Origin: Halobacillus halophilus
GTDB taxonomy: Bacteria > Bacillota > Bacilli > Bacillales > Halobacillaceae
Reading direction: 5' to 3'
Length of the DNA stretch: 64,000 nt
NCBI RefSeq assembly: GCF_020171985.1
Contig: NZ_JAIVAL010000006.1
Location: 160,839-224,838, forward strand
Positions 44,435-53,935 of this stretch are shown here, in pieces. Position 1 is the first letter of the stretch. Every line of letters starts with the position of its first letter. A program made the translations under genes and the position numbers. The notes under the pieces are model-generated. The model saw only the letters and a list, made by a program, of their open reading frames with translations, searched no databases and was not told where the DNA came from.

Positions 44435-45661
44435 ATGGATAACACGTTAATATCGCCAGACAATACGTGGGCGCTCTGGTCGTTTCTGACAGGGTGGGCT
44501 GCCATCAGTATTTATCTAGAACAAAAGTACAAATGGGCATCGAAAGTTTCCGGAGCCATCATTGCATTAATTGGGGCCATGGTGTTAGCCAATCTAAATG
44601 TTATCCCGCTTGAGTCCAGTGTGTATGACGCTGTATGGAATTATGTAGTACCTCTGGCCATTCCGTTACTATTGTTTCAGGCGAATATTAAGAAGATTTG
44701 GCAGGAAAGCGGACGTATGCTGATTATCTTTCTGTTAAGCTCCATCGGTACGATCTCCGGTACCATTCTCTCGTTTATGCTATTAAAAGATGTGATTCCT
44801 CATCTGGATAAAATCGGTGGAATGATGGCTGGATCATACACGGGAGGCGGCGTTAACTTTGCTGCCATGGCCGCAAAATTCCAGACCCCAAGTGACCTTG
44901 TTTCGGCTACAGTGGTGGCCGACAATATGATGATGGCGACTTTCTTCTTTGTATTGATTGCTATCCCATCATTTTCATTTTTCCGTGACAGATTTAAAAC
45001 ACCTCACATTGATGAGGTAGAATCGGGTTTTACGGGAGATGAGAATGAAACGCAGGCTGCTTCTTTCTGGAAAGGAGAAGAAATCTCATTAAAAGATATA
45101 GCGATCAGTGTGGCGAGTGCATTCGTCCTTGTTACAGTGTCCTTTAATCTGGCAGATTATTTTGCCGGAATCCTTCCTGAGGGTGAGGATGTAAACATCC
45201 TTTTCCAGGTGTTGGGTGGTATCATTGGCGATCGTTATCTGATGCTTACGACCCTTACCGTGCTGGCCGTTTCATTGTTCCCGAGACAATTTGAAAGCAT
45301 CAAAGGAACACAGGAGATTGGGACGTTCCTGATCTACTTATTCTTTGTAGTCATCGGGGTACCAGCTTCTATCGCAATAGTCGTCACAACATCCCCTTTA
45401 TTATTGGTATTTGTGTTAATTATTGTGCTCATGAATGTGCTAGTCTCACTGGTCTTGGGTAAACTGTTTAAATTCAATTTAGAAGAAACACTTCTTGCAA
45501 GTAACGCCAATATGGGCGGCCCTACAACAGCTGCTGCCATGGCAATTGCAAAAGGCTGGAATAAACTGATTGTGCCCATTCTTCTTGTGGGTACACTCGG
45601 GTATATAATTGGAAACTACATTGGCACAGGACTTGGGTTCTGGTTTCAGAGTTTAATGTAA
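44435..45661 (+). CDS. DUF819 family membrane protein (YjcL-like)
   Basis: 408 residues with about 11 membrane segments. Family signatures are GGMMAGSYTGGGVNFAAMA and MGGPTTAAAMAIAKGW near the end, which give an inverted repeat as in many carriers. B. subtilis YjcL is a member; substrate unknown. The ATG at 44435 has GAGAGGTG 6 bases upstream. Single-gene unit. Confidence 0.85.
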   Translation: MDNTLISPDNTWALWSFLTGWAAISIYLEQKYKWASKVSGAIIALIGAMVLANLNVIPLESSVYDAVWNYVVPLAIPLLLFQANIKKIWQESGRMLIIFLLSSIGTISGTILSFMLLKDVIPHLDKIGGMMAGSYTGGGVNFAAMAAKFQTPSDLVSATVVADNMMMATFFFVLIAIPSFSFFRDRFKTPHIDEVESGFTGDENETQAASFWKGEEISLKDIAISVASAFVLVTVSFNLADYFAGILPEGEDVNILFQVLGGIIGDRYLMLTTLTVLAVSLFPRQFESIKGTQEIGTFLIYLFFVVIGVPASIAIVVTTSPLLLVFVLIIVLMNVLVSLVLGKLFKFNLEETLLASNANMGGPTTAAAMAIAKGWNKLIVPILLVGTLGYIIGNYIGTGLGFWFQSLM

Positions 45662-45945
45662 TTCAGGGGAAGTCCCGGAATCGTTAAGGTATTCTAGGTT
45701 AGCTCATATCTTCGAGAGTGGAGACAGGGTTCAGCGATTCAACGATTTGAGCCAGTTGGGTAGAATTACTTTCTGGAGAGCTTCATAAGCAGTTGGAATC
45801 CTAAAATTTGGCGGTATTTTTGGACGAACCGAGTGGATCGTATTGTAGAGAGTGTTCAAGGATGAATGTAAGAAAGGTCTTCTTTTCGGGGGAGTCTGAA
45901 AATATTAGACCAGATGTTTTGGTAAAGGTTTAGGGGGCTGTGTGT

Positions 45946-46473
45946 GTGAAGATCTACCAACTGAAAGTTCAAGATATTAATCCTGCCATGCTTGATTCTT
46001 TTGAAAGGTACCAAAAAACCGATCGAGTCTTAGTCAATTGCAATGAAGGGTTATTTGAAAAACCTGATCATTTTGAAGATAACTGGTCTATCTGCCAAAA
46101 AAGAGAGATTGTAAGACATTTTTCTAATGTTTCTGCAAACGGTGGTTCCGTTCACCTTGTCGAGGATAGTAAAGAGATTATCGGTTTTGCAGTAATTGAA
46201 TCCGTAGAATTTGGAGAAAGTGCTGTTTATCGAGAGTTATCTTATTTCCACATCGATCAAAAACACCGGGGGAGAGGGATCGGAAAAGAGCTTTTTCAAA
46301 AGGTAAGAAAAGTCGCAAAAGAATTGGGAGCAGAAAAGCTTTACATTGGCGCTCATCCCTCCATAGAAACTCAAGATTTCTATATGAAAAGAGGGTGCAG
46401 CCTAGCTGAAGAGATTAACCGGGAGATCTATGAGAGGGAACCAAGGGATTGGCAGCTCGAGATAAAGTTATGA
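45946..46473 (+). CDS. GNAT family N-acetyltransferase
   Basis: 175 residues. Acetyl-CoA loop QKHRGRGIGKELFQKV, core strand IIGFAVIE, and the end AEKLYIGAHPSIETQDFYMK with RGC. This is a complete GNAT fold; substrate unknown. The GTG at 45946 is 8 bases after AGGGGG; the GTG two codons earlier is too close. Confidence 0.88.
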   Translation: MKIYQLKVQDINPAMLDSFERYQKTDRVLVNCNEGLFEKPDHFEDNWSICQKREIVRHFSNVSANGGSVHLVEDSKEIIGFAVIESVEFGESAVYRELSYFHIDQKHRGRGIGKELFQKVRKVAKELGAEKLYIGAHPSIETQDFYMKRGCSLAEEINREIYEREPRDWQLEIKL

Positions 46474-46582
46474 GAAAACCATTATTCAAAAGTAATTAAA
46501 TGATTTTGCAGAATGATGAAACCACGGGCATCTTCAAATCCTATAACGTTTCTTAAGTTTTTTCTGTAAAAGTATTGGTAAT

Positions 46583-46618
46583 AAAAAAGGTCAATCTCCA
46601 AGCGGGATTGACCTTTTT
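46583..46618. terminator. bidirectional terminator
   Basis: AAAAAGGTCAATC pairs with GATTGACCTTTTT between the GNAT gene and the ABC permease gene. Confidence 0.9.
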
Positions 46619-46668
46619 GGTATTTGGATATTCAATTTTTTTCTTATATTTGGACAGCTTGCTCTCTC

Positions 46669-47769
46669 TTATTCCCACTTAAACGTTCGGCTGGCGATCG
46701 TAAAAGCGACAGCTAACCAGGCTACTAAAGTAAGCCAGTGGGGCCATAAGCCAAGAAAAGGTGTACCTACATTCATCGTTTCGCGAAGAGCAGTACTTAA
46801 ATGAGAAATCGGAAGGACATGGACGAATGGCTGAAGATATTCCGGCATCGAGTTGATGGAGAAAAATACGCCGCCCAGGAATAGCATCGGGAACGAAGCA
46901 AAGGCTGCAATTGGGCCTGCACTTTCCGGGTTTTTAGCAAGCCCTGCGATAATAAAGCCTATAGCCATAAATGCGAGTGTTCCTAATACGACGAACGTGA
47001 GCAGGGCAAGCCACGAGCCATTCACTTGAACGTTAAAAAGTAAACTCGCTACCACCAGCACAAGTATGGCCTGTAAGCCATTCAACAGCACCCGGGCCGT
47101 GATTTGTGCGGCGATAAACGTGGAAGCTTTCAGACGCGTTCCCTGCATGCGCCGCAAAATTCCACGCTCTCTCCATGCGGATATTTGTCCGGCTACTCCG
47201 TTCATATTGTTATTCATAATCATCATCGCGACGATGCCGGGAACGAGAAAATCAATGTAGCCTATATCAAGCGCCCGTACTCCTTTAGGCTGGACCGCTA
47301 CGACCGGCGAGTAGTCTTCAATATTTTTACTCACCTGGTCTACGGCAGAAGTGACGACGGTTAACCCGAGCTGGGAAGCGGAGGCATTGGTTTCGTTGTA
47401 ATAAACGGGAAGGTCCAGTGCCTTGCTCTTTTCAGCATGGGTCTGTAAATGGCTGCCGTATCCTTCAGGTATTTCCATAACGACTTGATAATCATCTGTT
47501 TTGAGTTCATCTAATGCTTCGTCCACATTGCTGCTTTGGTCCAACTGGATGGCATCATTTTTTTCGAAATTGGAAAGCAACTCTTTGGATGCGGAGGATT
47601 CATCATGATCGATCACGGCCATAGAGATACTCGTGCCGCCACTATTTCCAAGAAAAGAGCCAAGAGCCAGCATCAGAATAATGGGAAAGAGGAGCGTGAA
47701 GAAAAGCACCTGGCGATTGCGTGCGAAAATCCTTAATTGTGCTAAGGTTAACTGCCAATAAGCTTTCAT
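46669..47769 (-). CDS. ABC-2 type exporter permease
   Basis: 366 residues. One N-terminal membrane helix (QVLFFTLLFPIILMLALGSF), a large extracellular loop of about 140 residues (residues 45-180), then five more helices, the standard ABC-2 (YhgE/DrrB-like) layout with MNNNMNGVAGQISAWRERGI. Overlaps the ATPase gene by four bases (ATGA), so the two are co-translated. Likely exports a drug, lipid or polymer; the substrate is not known. Confidence 0.88.
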   Translation of the reverse strand: MKAYWQLTLAQLRIFARNRQVLFFTLLFPIILMLALGSFLGNSGGTSISMAVIDHDESSASKELLSNFEKNDAIQLDQSSNVDEALDELKTDDYQVVMEIPEGYGSHLQTHAEKSKALDLPVYYNETNASASQLGLTVVTSAVDQVSKNIEDYSPVVAVQPKGVRALDIGYIDFLVPGIVAMMIMNNNMNGVAGQISAWRERGILRRMQGTRLKASTFIAAQITARVLLNGLQAILVLVVASLLFNVQVNGSWLALLTFVVLGTLAFMAIGFIIAGLAKNPESAGPIAAFASFPMLFLGGVFFSINSMPEYLQPFVHVLPISHLSTALRETMNVGTPFLGLWPHWLTLVAWLAVAFTIASRTFKWE

Positions 47770-48689
47770 TCTCTTAGACTCCTTCCGGTCATATGTATAA
47801 AGACGTCCTCGAGTGTGGCTGTTCTCGTTTGTAAATCCTGAAGTTGGATGTTTTTTTCCTGGGTATGTTGAATTAAACCAATCAATGTTACTTGAAGATC
47901 ATCGGTGTAAACGACATACCATTCCTGCCTGCGTGTAACTTGAGTGATACGTGGTAATTGATGAATGAAAGTATCGTCCTCATCAGCCGGAAGCGTAAAT
48001 TCGATGGCGCTGTCCGAATGCAGATCTTTTACTAATCTTGATGGCGTATCTAAGGCGATTAAATTCCCCTGATCCATAATACCAATGCGGTCACACAATA
48101 CATGGGCCTCATCCATGTAATGGGTGGAAAGAACAATGGTTTTTCCTTTTACCTTCAGACTTTCAATGATATCCCAAAGTGTTCTCCTCGCTTGAGGGTC
48201 CAATCCAGTGGTGGGTTCATCAAGAAAGATAATGGCAGGGTCATGAATAATGGCTAAAGCAATAGCAAGGCGCTGTTTTTGTCCTCCTGATAATCCTTTA
48301 ATTCGATCCTTTTTCTTCTCCGTTAAGAGCATCTCATCAATTAATTCAGGGATAGAGACGTGAGTAGGGTAGAAGCTTGCATACATTTGCATAATTTCCT
48401 GAACCGTTAACAATTCGAAAAGCGAAGTGGATTGCAGCTGGATCCCGATAACCTCTTTCACTTTATTGATTTGCTTACGAATATCGAAACCGGACAGGAT
48501 AGCTGTTCCGTCGTCGGGTTTACGGAGCCCGACCAGCATTTCAATTGTGGTTGTTTTTCCAGCTCCATTAGGTCCGAGAAGACCAAACACTTCGCCGGCA
48601 CTCACATGGAATTCAACGCCATTCACGGCGGTCATATTCCCGTATTTTTTGACTAATCTTTCAACATGGATCATTGTGTTTGTCATCAT
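47766..48689 (-). CDS. ABC transporter ATP-binding protein
   Basis: 307 residues. Walker A GPNGAGKTT, signature GLSGGQKQRL, Walker B PAIIFLDEPTTGLDP and switch His in LSTHYMDEA are all present; a C-terminal extension follows, as in drug-export ATPases. The start is placed at the ATG pair 48689/48686 with GGAG just upstream; the frame is open for 16 further codons without a ribosome binding site. Powers the permease encoded downstream. Confidence 0.92.
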   Translation of the reverse strand: MMTNTMIHVERLVKKYGNMTAVNGVEFHVSAGEVFGLLGPNGAGKTTTIEMLVGLRKPDDGTAILSGFDIRKQINKVKEVIGIQLQSTSLFELLTVQEIMQMYASFYPTHVSIPELIDEMLLTEKKKDRIKGLSGGQKQRLAIALAIIHDPAIIFLDEPTTGLDPQARRTLWDIIESLKVKGKTIVLSTHYMDEAHVLCDRIGIMDQGNLIALDTPSRLVKDLHSDSAIEFTLPADEDDTFIHQLPRITQVTRRQEWYVVYTDDLQVTLIGLIQHTQEKNIQLQDLQTRTATLEDVFIHMTGRSLRE

Positions 48690-48748
48690 TTCAACTCCAT
48701 TCACTTTCAATATACCACGAATGGATAAGAGGGCCATGATCTGCCGCC

Positions 48749-48790
48749 AAAAAAGTCTCTCAAGAGTTTCATTGACTCCCGAGAGACTTA
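48749..48790 (-). terminator. terminator of the small membrane protein gene
   Basis: AAGTCTCTC pairs with GAGAGACTT, with T-rich tract on the minus strand. Confidence 0.8.
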
Positions 48791-48795
48791 AGCCT

Positions 48796-48897
48796 TTACT
48801 TTCTTTTATTCCGATTCAGGAGAATGACGATAAAAGCTATAAATGCTCCTGCGACACTCATGGCCATAATGAGTACAGATACAAAAAATGGCTCCAT
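48796..48897 (-). CDS. 33-residue single-helix membrane protein
   Basis: Starts MEPFFVSVLIMAMSVAGAF and ends with the basic NRNKRK; one membrane helix with positive inside end. The ATG at 48897 has AAGGAGG 7 bases upstream, and its own terminator follows. Too short for family assignment; it could be a regulator of a neighbouring transporter. Confidence 0.6.
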   Translation of the reverse strand: MEPFFVSVLIMAMSVAGAFIAFIVILLNRNKRK

Positions 48898-48993
48898 AAT
48901 CGGACCTCCTTTTTGATTTAAAAGAAATAGATTCATAGTCTCAGCCTTCGAAACGAACATGACTTCGAATATTGACCATCTAATAGCCAAAAT

Positions 48994-49016
48994 CCCTCGG
49001 AACCATATTCCGAGGG
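48994..49016 (-). terminator. terminator of czcD
   Basis: CCCTCGG pairs with CCGAGGG, followed by ATTTTGG on the minus strand. Confidence 0.7.
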
Positions 49017-49023
49017 GCAGGCG

Positions 49024-49953
49024 TTAATGAGAGTGGTCGTGATGATCCTCTTTAAGATCAGAACAGATAATGGAATCTTCATGTGGATGTTCACTTGATT
49101 CAATTTGTATCGTCATGTGTCCAATTCCTTTTTCACGGAGCTGCTCTTCGACTCGCTTTAATACGTTTTGACATTCTTGAATGGTAAGATTTTGTGTAAC
49201 GACGGCATGGCAGGAGAGTGCATTCTGACCACTGGTAATGCTCCAGACATGCAGGTCGTGGATGTCTTCAATCTCATCCGTACTTTGAATAGTTTCGGCA
49301 ATTTCCTGGAAGTTAATATTTTTAGGTGTACCTTCCATAAGAACATGTACCGAATCTTTGGCTACCCGCCAGCCGCTAATGAGAACTAATACCGCTACAA
49401 TCACACTTGCTAATGGATCGGCCCATCCCCAATTAAAGAACATGATAAGAAGGGCGGCTATGATGGCTCCAACTGAACCTAACAAATCACCGAGCACGTG
49501 CAGAAATGCGGCTCTTAAATTTAAGTTGTGTTCGGTATCTCCCCGCATTAGCATCCACGCTACCACGATATTAACGATCAATCCGATGATACCGATCGTT
49601 AACATCCCGACAGATGCTACTTCAGGTGGTTCGATAAAACGTTTATACGCTTCATAGAAAATGTATAAAGCAATCAGCACCAGGGTAACGCCATTAAATA
49701 AGGCGGCTAGAATTTCAAATCGTTTATATCCATAAGTTTTACTGTAATTGGCTACTTTTTCTCCCATAACGAAGGCTAATACGCCGACGCCAAGAGATAC
49801 AGAGTCACTTAACATATGTCCTGCATCAGATAATAAGGCTAAGCTATTCGTTAAGAAACCGCCTATTGCCTCTATGATCATATAAACGGTAGTAATGATA
49901 AAACTGATCAATAACGCTTTTTTATTTGCTCCATGTGAGTGGTCGTGCCCCAT
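49024..49953 (-). CDS. czcD: cation diffusion facilitator (zinc/cobalt exporter)
   Basis: 309 residues. Six membrane helices with the metal site LLSDAGHMLSDS in helix II and FLHVLGDLLGS in helix V, and a C-terminal cytoplasmic domain (DIHDLHVWSITSGQNALSCH). Both ends are His-rich (MGHDHSHGAN, DHHDHSH), as in CzcD. Exports zinc, cobalt or cadmium against protons. ATG at 49953 with GGAGG. No metal-sensor gene is adjacent. The ZIP gene at 50172 is divergent. Confidence 0.94.
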   Translation of the reverse strand: MGHDHSHGANKKALLISFIITTVYMIIEAIGGFLTNSLALLSDAGHMLSDSVSLGVGVLAFVMGEKVANYSKTYGYKRFEILAALFNGVTLVLIALYIFYEAYKRFIEPPEVASVGMLTIGIIGLIVNIVVAWMLMRGDTEHNLNLRAAFLHVLGDLLGSVGAIIAALLIMFFNWGWADPLASVIVAVLVLISGWRVAKDSVHVLMEGTPKNINFQEIAETIQSTDEIEDIHDLHVWSITSGQNALSCHAVVTQNLTIQECQNVLKRVEEQLREKGIGHMTIQIESSEHPHEDSIICSDLKEDHHDHSH

Positions 49954-50171
49954 TGTTTAACCTCCTTTAATAATTGTCTTAAAACCATTGTTCACATTTT
50001 AACCATACTTATCCCAACGACTATGAAAAATTGCTGAAATAAGAACGTTAAAACAAATACATGCGCACATATTCATATATACATGTTACAAGCATGAAGC
50101 TTTCACGTCAATCATATGTCATCTATATAGGAGCTTTTTGGATAGCCAATAATGGTTGTGTGAGGTGAAAT

Positions 50172-50888
50172 GTGTTGCCCATTTGGTTGATAAGCGCAGT
50201 AGCTTGTGGGACGGGTATTGGCCTGGGGGGATTGTTTGCGTGGTTTCTGAAAGGATGTAAGGTTAGTTTTGTTTTCGCTTATTCAACTGGTCTTATCTTA
50301 GGGATGGCTGCTTTGGAAATGATACCCGATAGTCTCCAACTTGGAGGTGGGCTGATTTTTATATTAGGAGTGACAGCAGGTGTTTTGCTATTTTGGTATA
50401 TTCATCATTTGATTGATCATATAACGATCATTACCAGAAGCCCGAAACAGGACCTCTTTATGAGAACGGTTATTTTACTAACAGCGGGGATGTTTGTACA
50501 TAATTTCCCGATGGGGGTTGTTTTAGGGACCGATATGGACCAAGAATTGTGGACGGTTATGCTGGTAACGTTGATAGTTCATAACATCCCGGAAGGAATC
50601 ATTATTTTTACCCCTTTATTTCTGGCGGGATATGGTATTGGAGCTTTGATGTTGTTTACGGGAGTCATTGTTTTCCCAATTGCTTTGGGCTCCTTGATTG
50701 GGGGAGTATTCCATATAACTATTCCCTATGTGTTAGCCTTTATTTTGAATATAACGATAGCGATCATGGTGATGATAGCGGTGTGCGAAATATTTGTGCA
50801 TGCTCTTAAAGAGTCTTCTCTTTCAATTTGTATTTTATCAGGGGCTGTAGGATTTGGAAGTGTCTACTTTTTATTTGTTCTCCAATAA
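50172..50888 (+). CDS. ZIP family metal transporter
   Basis: 238 residues, about eight membrane helices. The metal-binding helices carry FVHNFPMGVVLGTDM and VHNIPEGIIIFTPL, typical ZIP motifs. GTG at 50172 or TTG at 50175 after GAGGTGA. Divergent from czcD, so import and export of metal are side by side, perhaps under shared control. Confidence 0.85.
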   Translation: MLPIWLISAVACGTGIGLGGLFAWFLKGCKVSFVFAYSTGLILGMAALEMIPDSLQLGGGLIFILGVTAGVLLFWYIHHLIDHITIITRSPKQDLFMRTVILLTAGMFVHNFPMGVVLGTDMDQELWTVMLVTLIVHNIPEGIIIFTPLFLAGYGIGALMLFTGVIVFPIALGSLIGGVFHITIPYVLAFILNITIAIMVMIAVCEIFVHALKESSLSICILSGAVGFGSVYFLFVLQ

Positions 50889-50991
50889 GTTTCTTGTCAT
50901 GGTTTTTTGGGAACGTCAGCTTAGCTTGTCTTGTCTGGCATTGAATGAATCCCTTTTTCCTGGTTTTAAGTTTTCAAATTCCGCTGAAGGG

Positions 50992-51022
50992 AAACCTCTT
51001 AGAAGAATAGTTTAGGAGGTTT
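50992..51022 (+). terminator. hairpin that includes the next gene's ribosome binding site
   Basis: AAACCTC pairs with GAGGTTT and is followed by T residues. It looks like the terminator of the ZIP gene, but the GGAGG in its 3' arm is also the Shine-Dalgarno of the HAD gene at 51028. Confidence 0.5.
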
Positions 51023-51027
51023 TTTGG

Positions 51028-51684
51028 ATGATTAAAGCATTGGTGTTTGATGCTTATGGCACATTATTTGATGTTCATTCTGTGGGAAAAGAATGTAATG
51101 AAATTTTTCCGGATAAAGGTGACGATATCAGCCAGTCATGGAGAAAAAAACAGCTGGAGTATTTCTTTTTAAGACAACTGGTGGAACGCTATAAGCCATT
51201 TGATGAGGTTACGAAAGATGCCTTGAATTATGCCTGTAAAGAGAATGGTGTTGAGCTATCGGAAGAAAATGAAGAGCGTCTGATGAACGCTTATTTAAAA
51301 CTGGAGCTTTTTGAAGAGGTGGAAAGTGTATTGAAAGAGCTTTCTGATAAAAAACTTGTGGTCTTCTCGAATGGTTCGGTTAATATGATTGATCCCCTCG
51401 TTGAGCAATCCTCGATCAATGAGTATATTGGTGAAGTGATCAGCGCGGATGAAATTAAGCAGTATAAACCTACGCCGGCAGCTTATAACCATGCTTTAGA
51501 GAGACTGGATGTAAAAAGAGAAGAAGTGCTATTCATGTCTTCTAATCCATGGGATATTATAGGTGCGAAAAGCTTTGGATTTAATACCGCCTGGATTAAT
51601 CGAAAAGAGCTTGCAGCAGAAGAGCTGGATATCCAGCCTGACAGTGTATATCATGATTTAAGCGGAATTCGCGAGTGGAAGTAA
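51028..51684 (+). CDS. HAD superfamily hydrolase, haloacid dehalogenase type II
   Basis: 218 residues. Nucleophile D8 in LVFDAYGTLFD, an Arg in SWRKKQLEYFF, VVFSNGS, YKPTPAAY with Lys, and FMSSNPWDIIGA. These match the type II 2-haloacid dehalogenases, which hydrolyse the halogen of short 2-halo acids with inversion. Whether it does so here or acts as a general phosphatase is not certain, but the SSNxxD motif favours the dehalogenase group. Single gene with terminator. Confidence 0.85.
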   Translation: MIKALVFDAYGTLFDVHSVGKECNEIFPDKGDDISQSWRKKQLEYFFLRQLVERYKPFDEVTKDALNYACKENGVELSEENEERLMNAYLKLELFEEVESVLKELSDKKLVVFSNGSVNMIDPLVEQSSINEYIGEVISADEIKQYKPTPAAYNHALERLDVKREEVLFMSSNPWDIIGAKSFGFNTAWINRKELAAEELDIQPDSVYHDLSGIREWK

Positions 51685-51691
51685 AGAAAGG

Positions 51692-51720
51692 AAAAAGGAC
51701 CCGTGGCGGGGTCCTTTTTT
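51692..51720 (+). terminator. terminator of the HAD gene
   Basis: AAAAAGGACCC pairs with GGGTCCTTTTTT. Confidence 0.9.
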
Positions 51721-51758
51721 ATATGGGATATTTTATACCTTATGCCCGGAAGCGGTGA

Positions 51759-51811
51759 GATTAGGAAAGTTTTAAGAACGCTTACGTCTGAGCCGCACCG
51801 ATGTCGGGAAG
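51759..51811 (+). repeat. 53-base dispersed repeat, copy 1
   Basis: Begins GATTAGGAAAG, contains CGTCTGA and CGATGTC, ends GGGAAG; matched at 54341-54392. In this copy TTAGGAAAGT (51761) pairs with ACTTTCCTAA (51815-51824), with GCTT/AAGC inside, forming a long hairpin. Confidence 0.65.
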
Positions 51812-51982
51812 CGTACTTTCCTAACGAACCTGTCTTTTTCGATTTGCCCATGATGGGGCTAGTCGTTTCTTTAGTCGACCCGATCATATTTAGTCAATAT
51901 CTTGTATATTTTGACAGCGCTTTCAAATAATGTTACATTCATTTCCAACAAGTTAATAGTAAAACGTAGGAGATTAGGAGAC

Positions 51983-52040
51983 AACACGTTTAATTATGCC
52001 ACCCTTTTTTTAGAAGGGAGTGCTTATTAAACGTGTTTTT
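51983..52040 (+). terminator. terminator-like hairpin in the leader of the hydrolase gene
   Basis: AACACGTTTAAT pairs perfectly with ATTAAACGTGTT around an inner CCCTT/AAGGG stem, followed by TTTTATTT, 26 bases before the GTG at 52067. The upstream gene already has its own terminator, so this may be an attenuator. Confidence 0.6.
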
Positions 52041-52066
52041 ATTTACAATAAAAGGGAGCTGGGAAA

Positions 52067-53935
52067 GTGAGGAAAGTTAAAAAATCTACAAAGTACTTAG
52101 TGATATCTTTAGTTTTATGCTTAGTTAGTATGATTGGAGCCTATTCATTTCAAACTTCTGGTACTGATGTCGAAATTAAAGATATGGAATGGGAGACTCC
52201 TTCTGGACATTTAATGAGCGCATTGTTGTTTAAACCCAAGGGGGTTTCAGAAGAAAATCCAGCACCAGGTATTGTTACTAGTCATGGTTGGTATAACACC
52301 AGGGAAATGCAAGACTTAAATAATATTGAGTTATCAAGAAGAGGATATGTTGTTGTTTCCATTGATATGTACGGTCACGGAAATTCAGACCCCGTTAAGC
52401 CTGAAGAATGGCCTGTTCGTGGTACAGGCATGTATGATGCAGTAGAACTAATGGCAGATTTTCCTTACGTGGACAAGGAAAAAATTGGAGTGACCGGTCA
52501 CTCCAATGGAGCGAGAGCAGCAAACTGGTCTGTGTTAACGGATAATAAAAAACCAGAAGATGAACGGTTGATTTCTTCTGTGCTTTTAGTGGCAAATGAC
52601 GCCATGTATACAGACGCCTCGGGAGAGCCTTTACATTGGTCACAAAGAACAGGCGACCAAGCATTCACGAATGTTTACGGAAGTCGTGATGTAGGTATTG
52701 TAGCTGCGAAATATGATGAGTTCTTCTTCCGTAGTATTCAAGAAGGTGGAAATGTAACCCCGCCAAGAGAATACATTCATACAGATTACGCACAATCTTT
52801 TCTACATTTTGGAGCGGATCCAAGTAATATAAGTGATGAACGTGAAAGCTATAAAGTATATGAAAAGGAAATAAACAACCAAGAATCAATGCGGGTTATA
52901 TATAATCCCACTCAAATCCACCCTTGGAACCACTTTTCAAAAAATGTCGTTTCCAGCTTGTTAGGTTATTTTGATGAATCAATCGGTGCTCCTGAGTCTA
53001 TTGAATCTTCAAATCAAATCTGGCAATGGAAAGTATTTTTTAATCTATTAGGATTGATCGGATTTTTTATGTTTGTGGTTAGCTTTACCAAAGTGATGTT
53101 GAATACTAATGTGTTTAAATCATTGAAAGCTTCTGAACCGGCGGCACCGGGGCAAGCCCCGAGAGGTGTTGGTAAGCTGTGGTTCTGGGGAGGCCTGATA
53201 GTTACAGCTGTTATTTCTGGCTGGTCGTACTTGGCTCTATATAACTGGAGTATGGAAAACCGACCCGCGTTCTTCCCACAAGCACCCGTGTTTTATATCG
53301 GGATTTGGTCTGCAGTAATGGGGGTTGTTACTTTAGCTATTCTGTTCATATCTTACAAATTATTTTCAAAAAAAGATGGACTGGACCTGAAAAAGTCTGG
53401 AGTTATTCTGTCGTGGAACACCTTATGGAAAACGATTCTCTTATCTTTAATAGTGGTATCCTCGGCTTTTGGCCTTGTGTTTATAGCTGATTACTTCTTT
53501 ACTACAGATTACAGAATATGGGTTATTGCTATTAAAGCGTTCTCTCCCGATAAACTATTAATAGCTTTAAAATACCTTCCGTTCTACTTGCTTTTTTATG
53601 TTGCCAATTCTATTGCGGTCAATAGTTTTAATTACGTAGTTAATGGCAAAAGAGAATGGATAAATACAGCTTTAATGGCTTTATTTAATGGGATAGGGCC
53701 TCTAGTAATTGTAGTTATTCAATATGTTCATTTCTTTATAGAAGGAGATGTTTACTTTACTAATTTATCCAGTATTATTGGGATTTGGCTTTTCCCTATT
53801 ATTATAATTATTCCACTGGCGGCTATTATTACTCGTAAGATCTATCGAGTAACAAGAAACCCGTACCTGGGAGGTATTATCTACGCTATAATCGTAACAG
53901 TAATGTTAGTAACCAATACGTTAACTCAATATTAA
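52067..53935 (+). CDS. alpha/beta hydrolase fused to a polytopic membrane domain
   Basis: 622 residues. A signal-anchor helix at about 10-27 is followed by an alpha/beta hydrolase domain: GIVTSHGWYN near the oxyanion hole, DMYGHGNSD, nucleophile S146 in GHSNG, and a likely catalytic His in QIHPWNHFS. From about residue 325 seven hydrophobic segments form a C-terminal membrane domain. The hydrolase would face outside. Such hydrolase-membrane fusions are not common; substrate unknown (ester or peptide). GTG start at 52067 after GGGAGCTGGG. Confidence 0.78.
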   Translation: MRKVKKSTKYLVISLVLCLVSMIGAYSFQTSGTDVEIKDMEWETPSGHLMSALLFKPKGVSEENPAPGIVTSHGWYNTREMQDLNNIELSRRGYVVVSIDMYGHGNSDPVKPEEWPVRGTGMYDAVELMADFPYVDKEKIGVTGHSNGARAANWSVLTDNKKPEDERLISSVLLVANDAMYTDASGEPLHWSQRTGDQAFTNVYGSRDVGIVAAKYDEFFFRSIQEGGNVTPPREYIHTDYAQSFLHFGADPSNISDERESYKVYEKEINNQESMRVIYNPTQIHPWNHFSKNVVSSLLGYFDESIGAPESIESSNQIWQWKVFFNLLGLIGFFMFVVSFTKVMLNTNVFKSLKASEPAAPGQAPRGVGKLWFWGGLIVTAVISGWSYLALYNWSMENRPAFFPQAPVFYIGIWSAVMGVVTLAILFISYKLFSKKDGLDLKKSGVILSWNTLWKTILLSLIVVSSAFGLVFIADYFFTTDYRIWVIAIKAFSPDKLLIALKYLPFYLLFYVANSIAVNSFNYVVNGKREWINTALMALFNGIGPLVIVVIQYVHFFIEGDVYFTNLSSIIGIWLFPIIIIIPLAAIITRKIYRVTRNPYLGGIIYAIIVTVMLVTNTLTQY

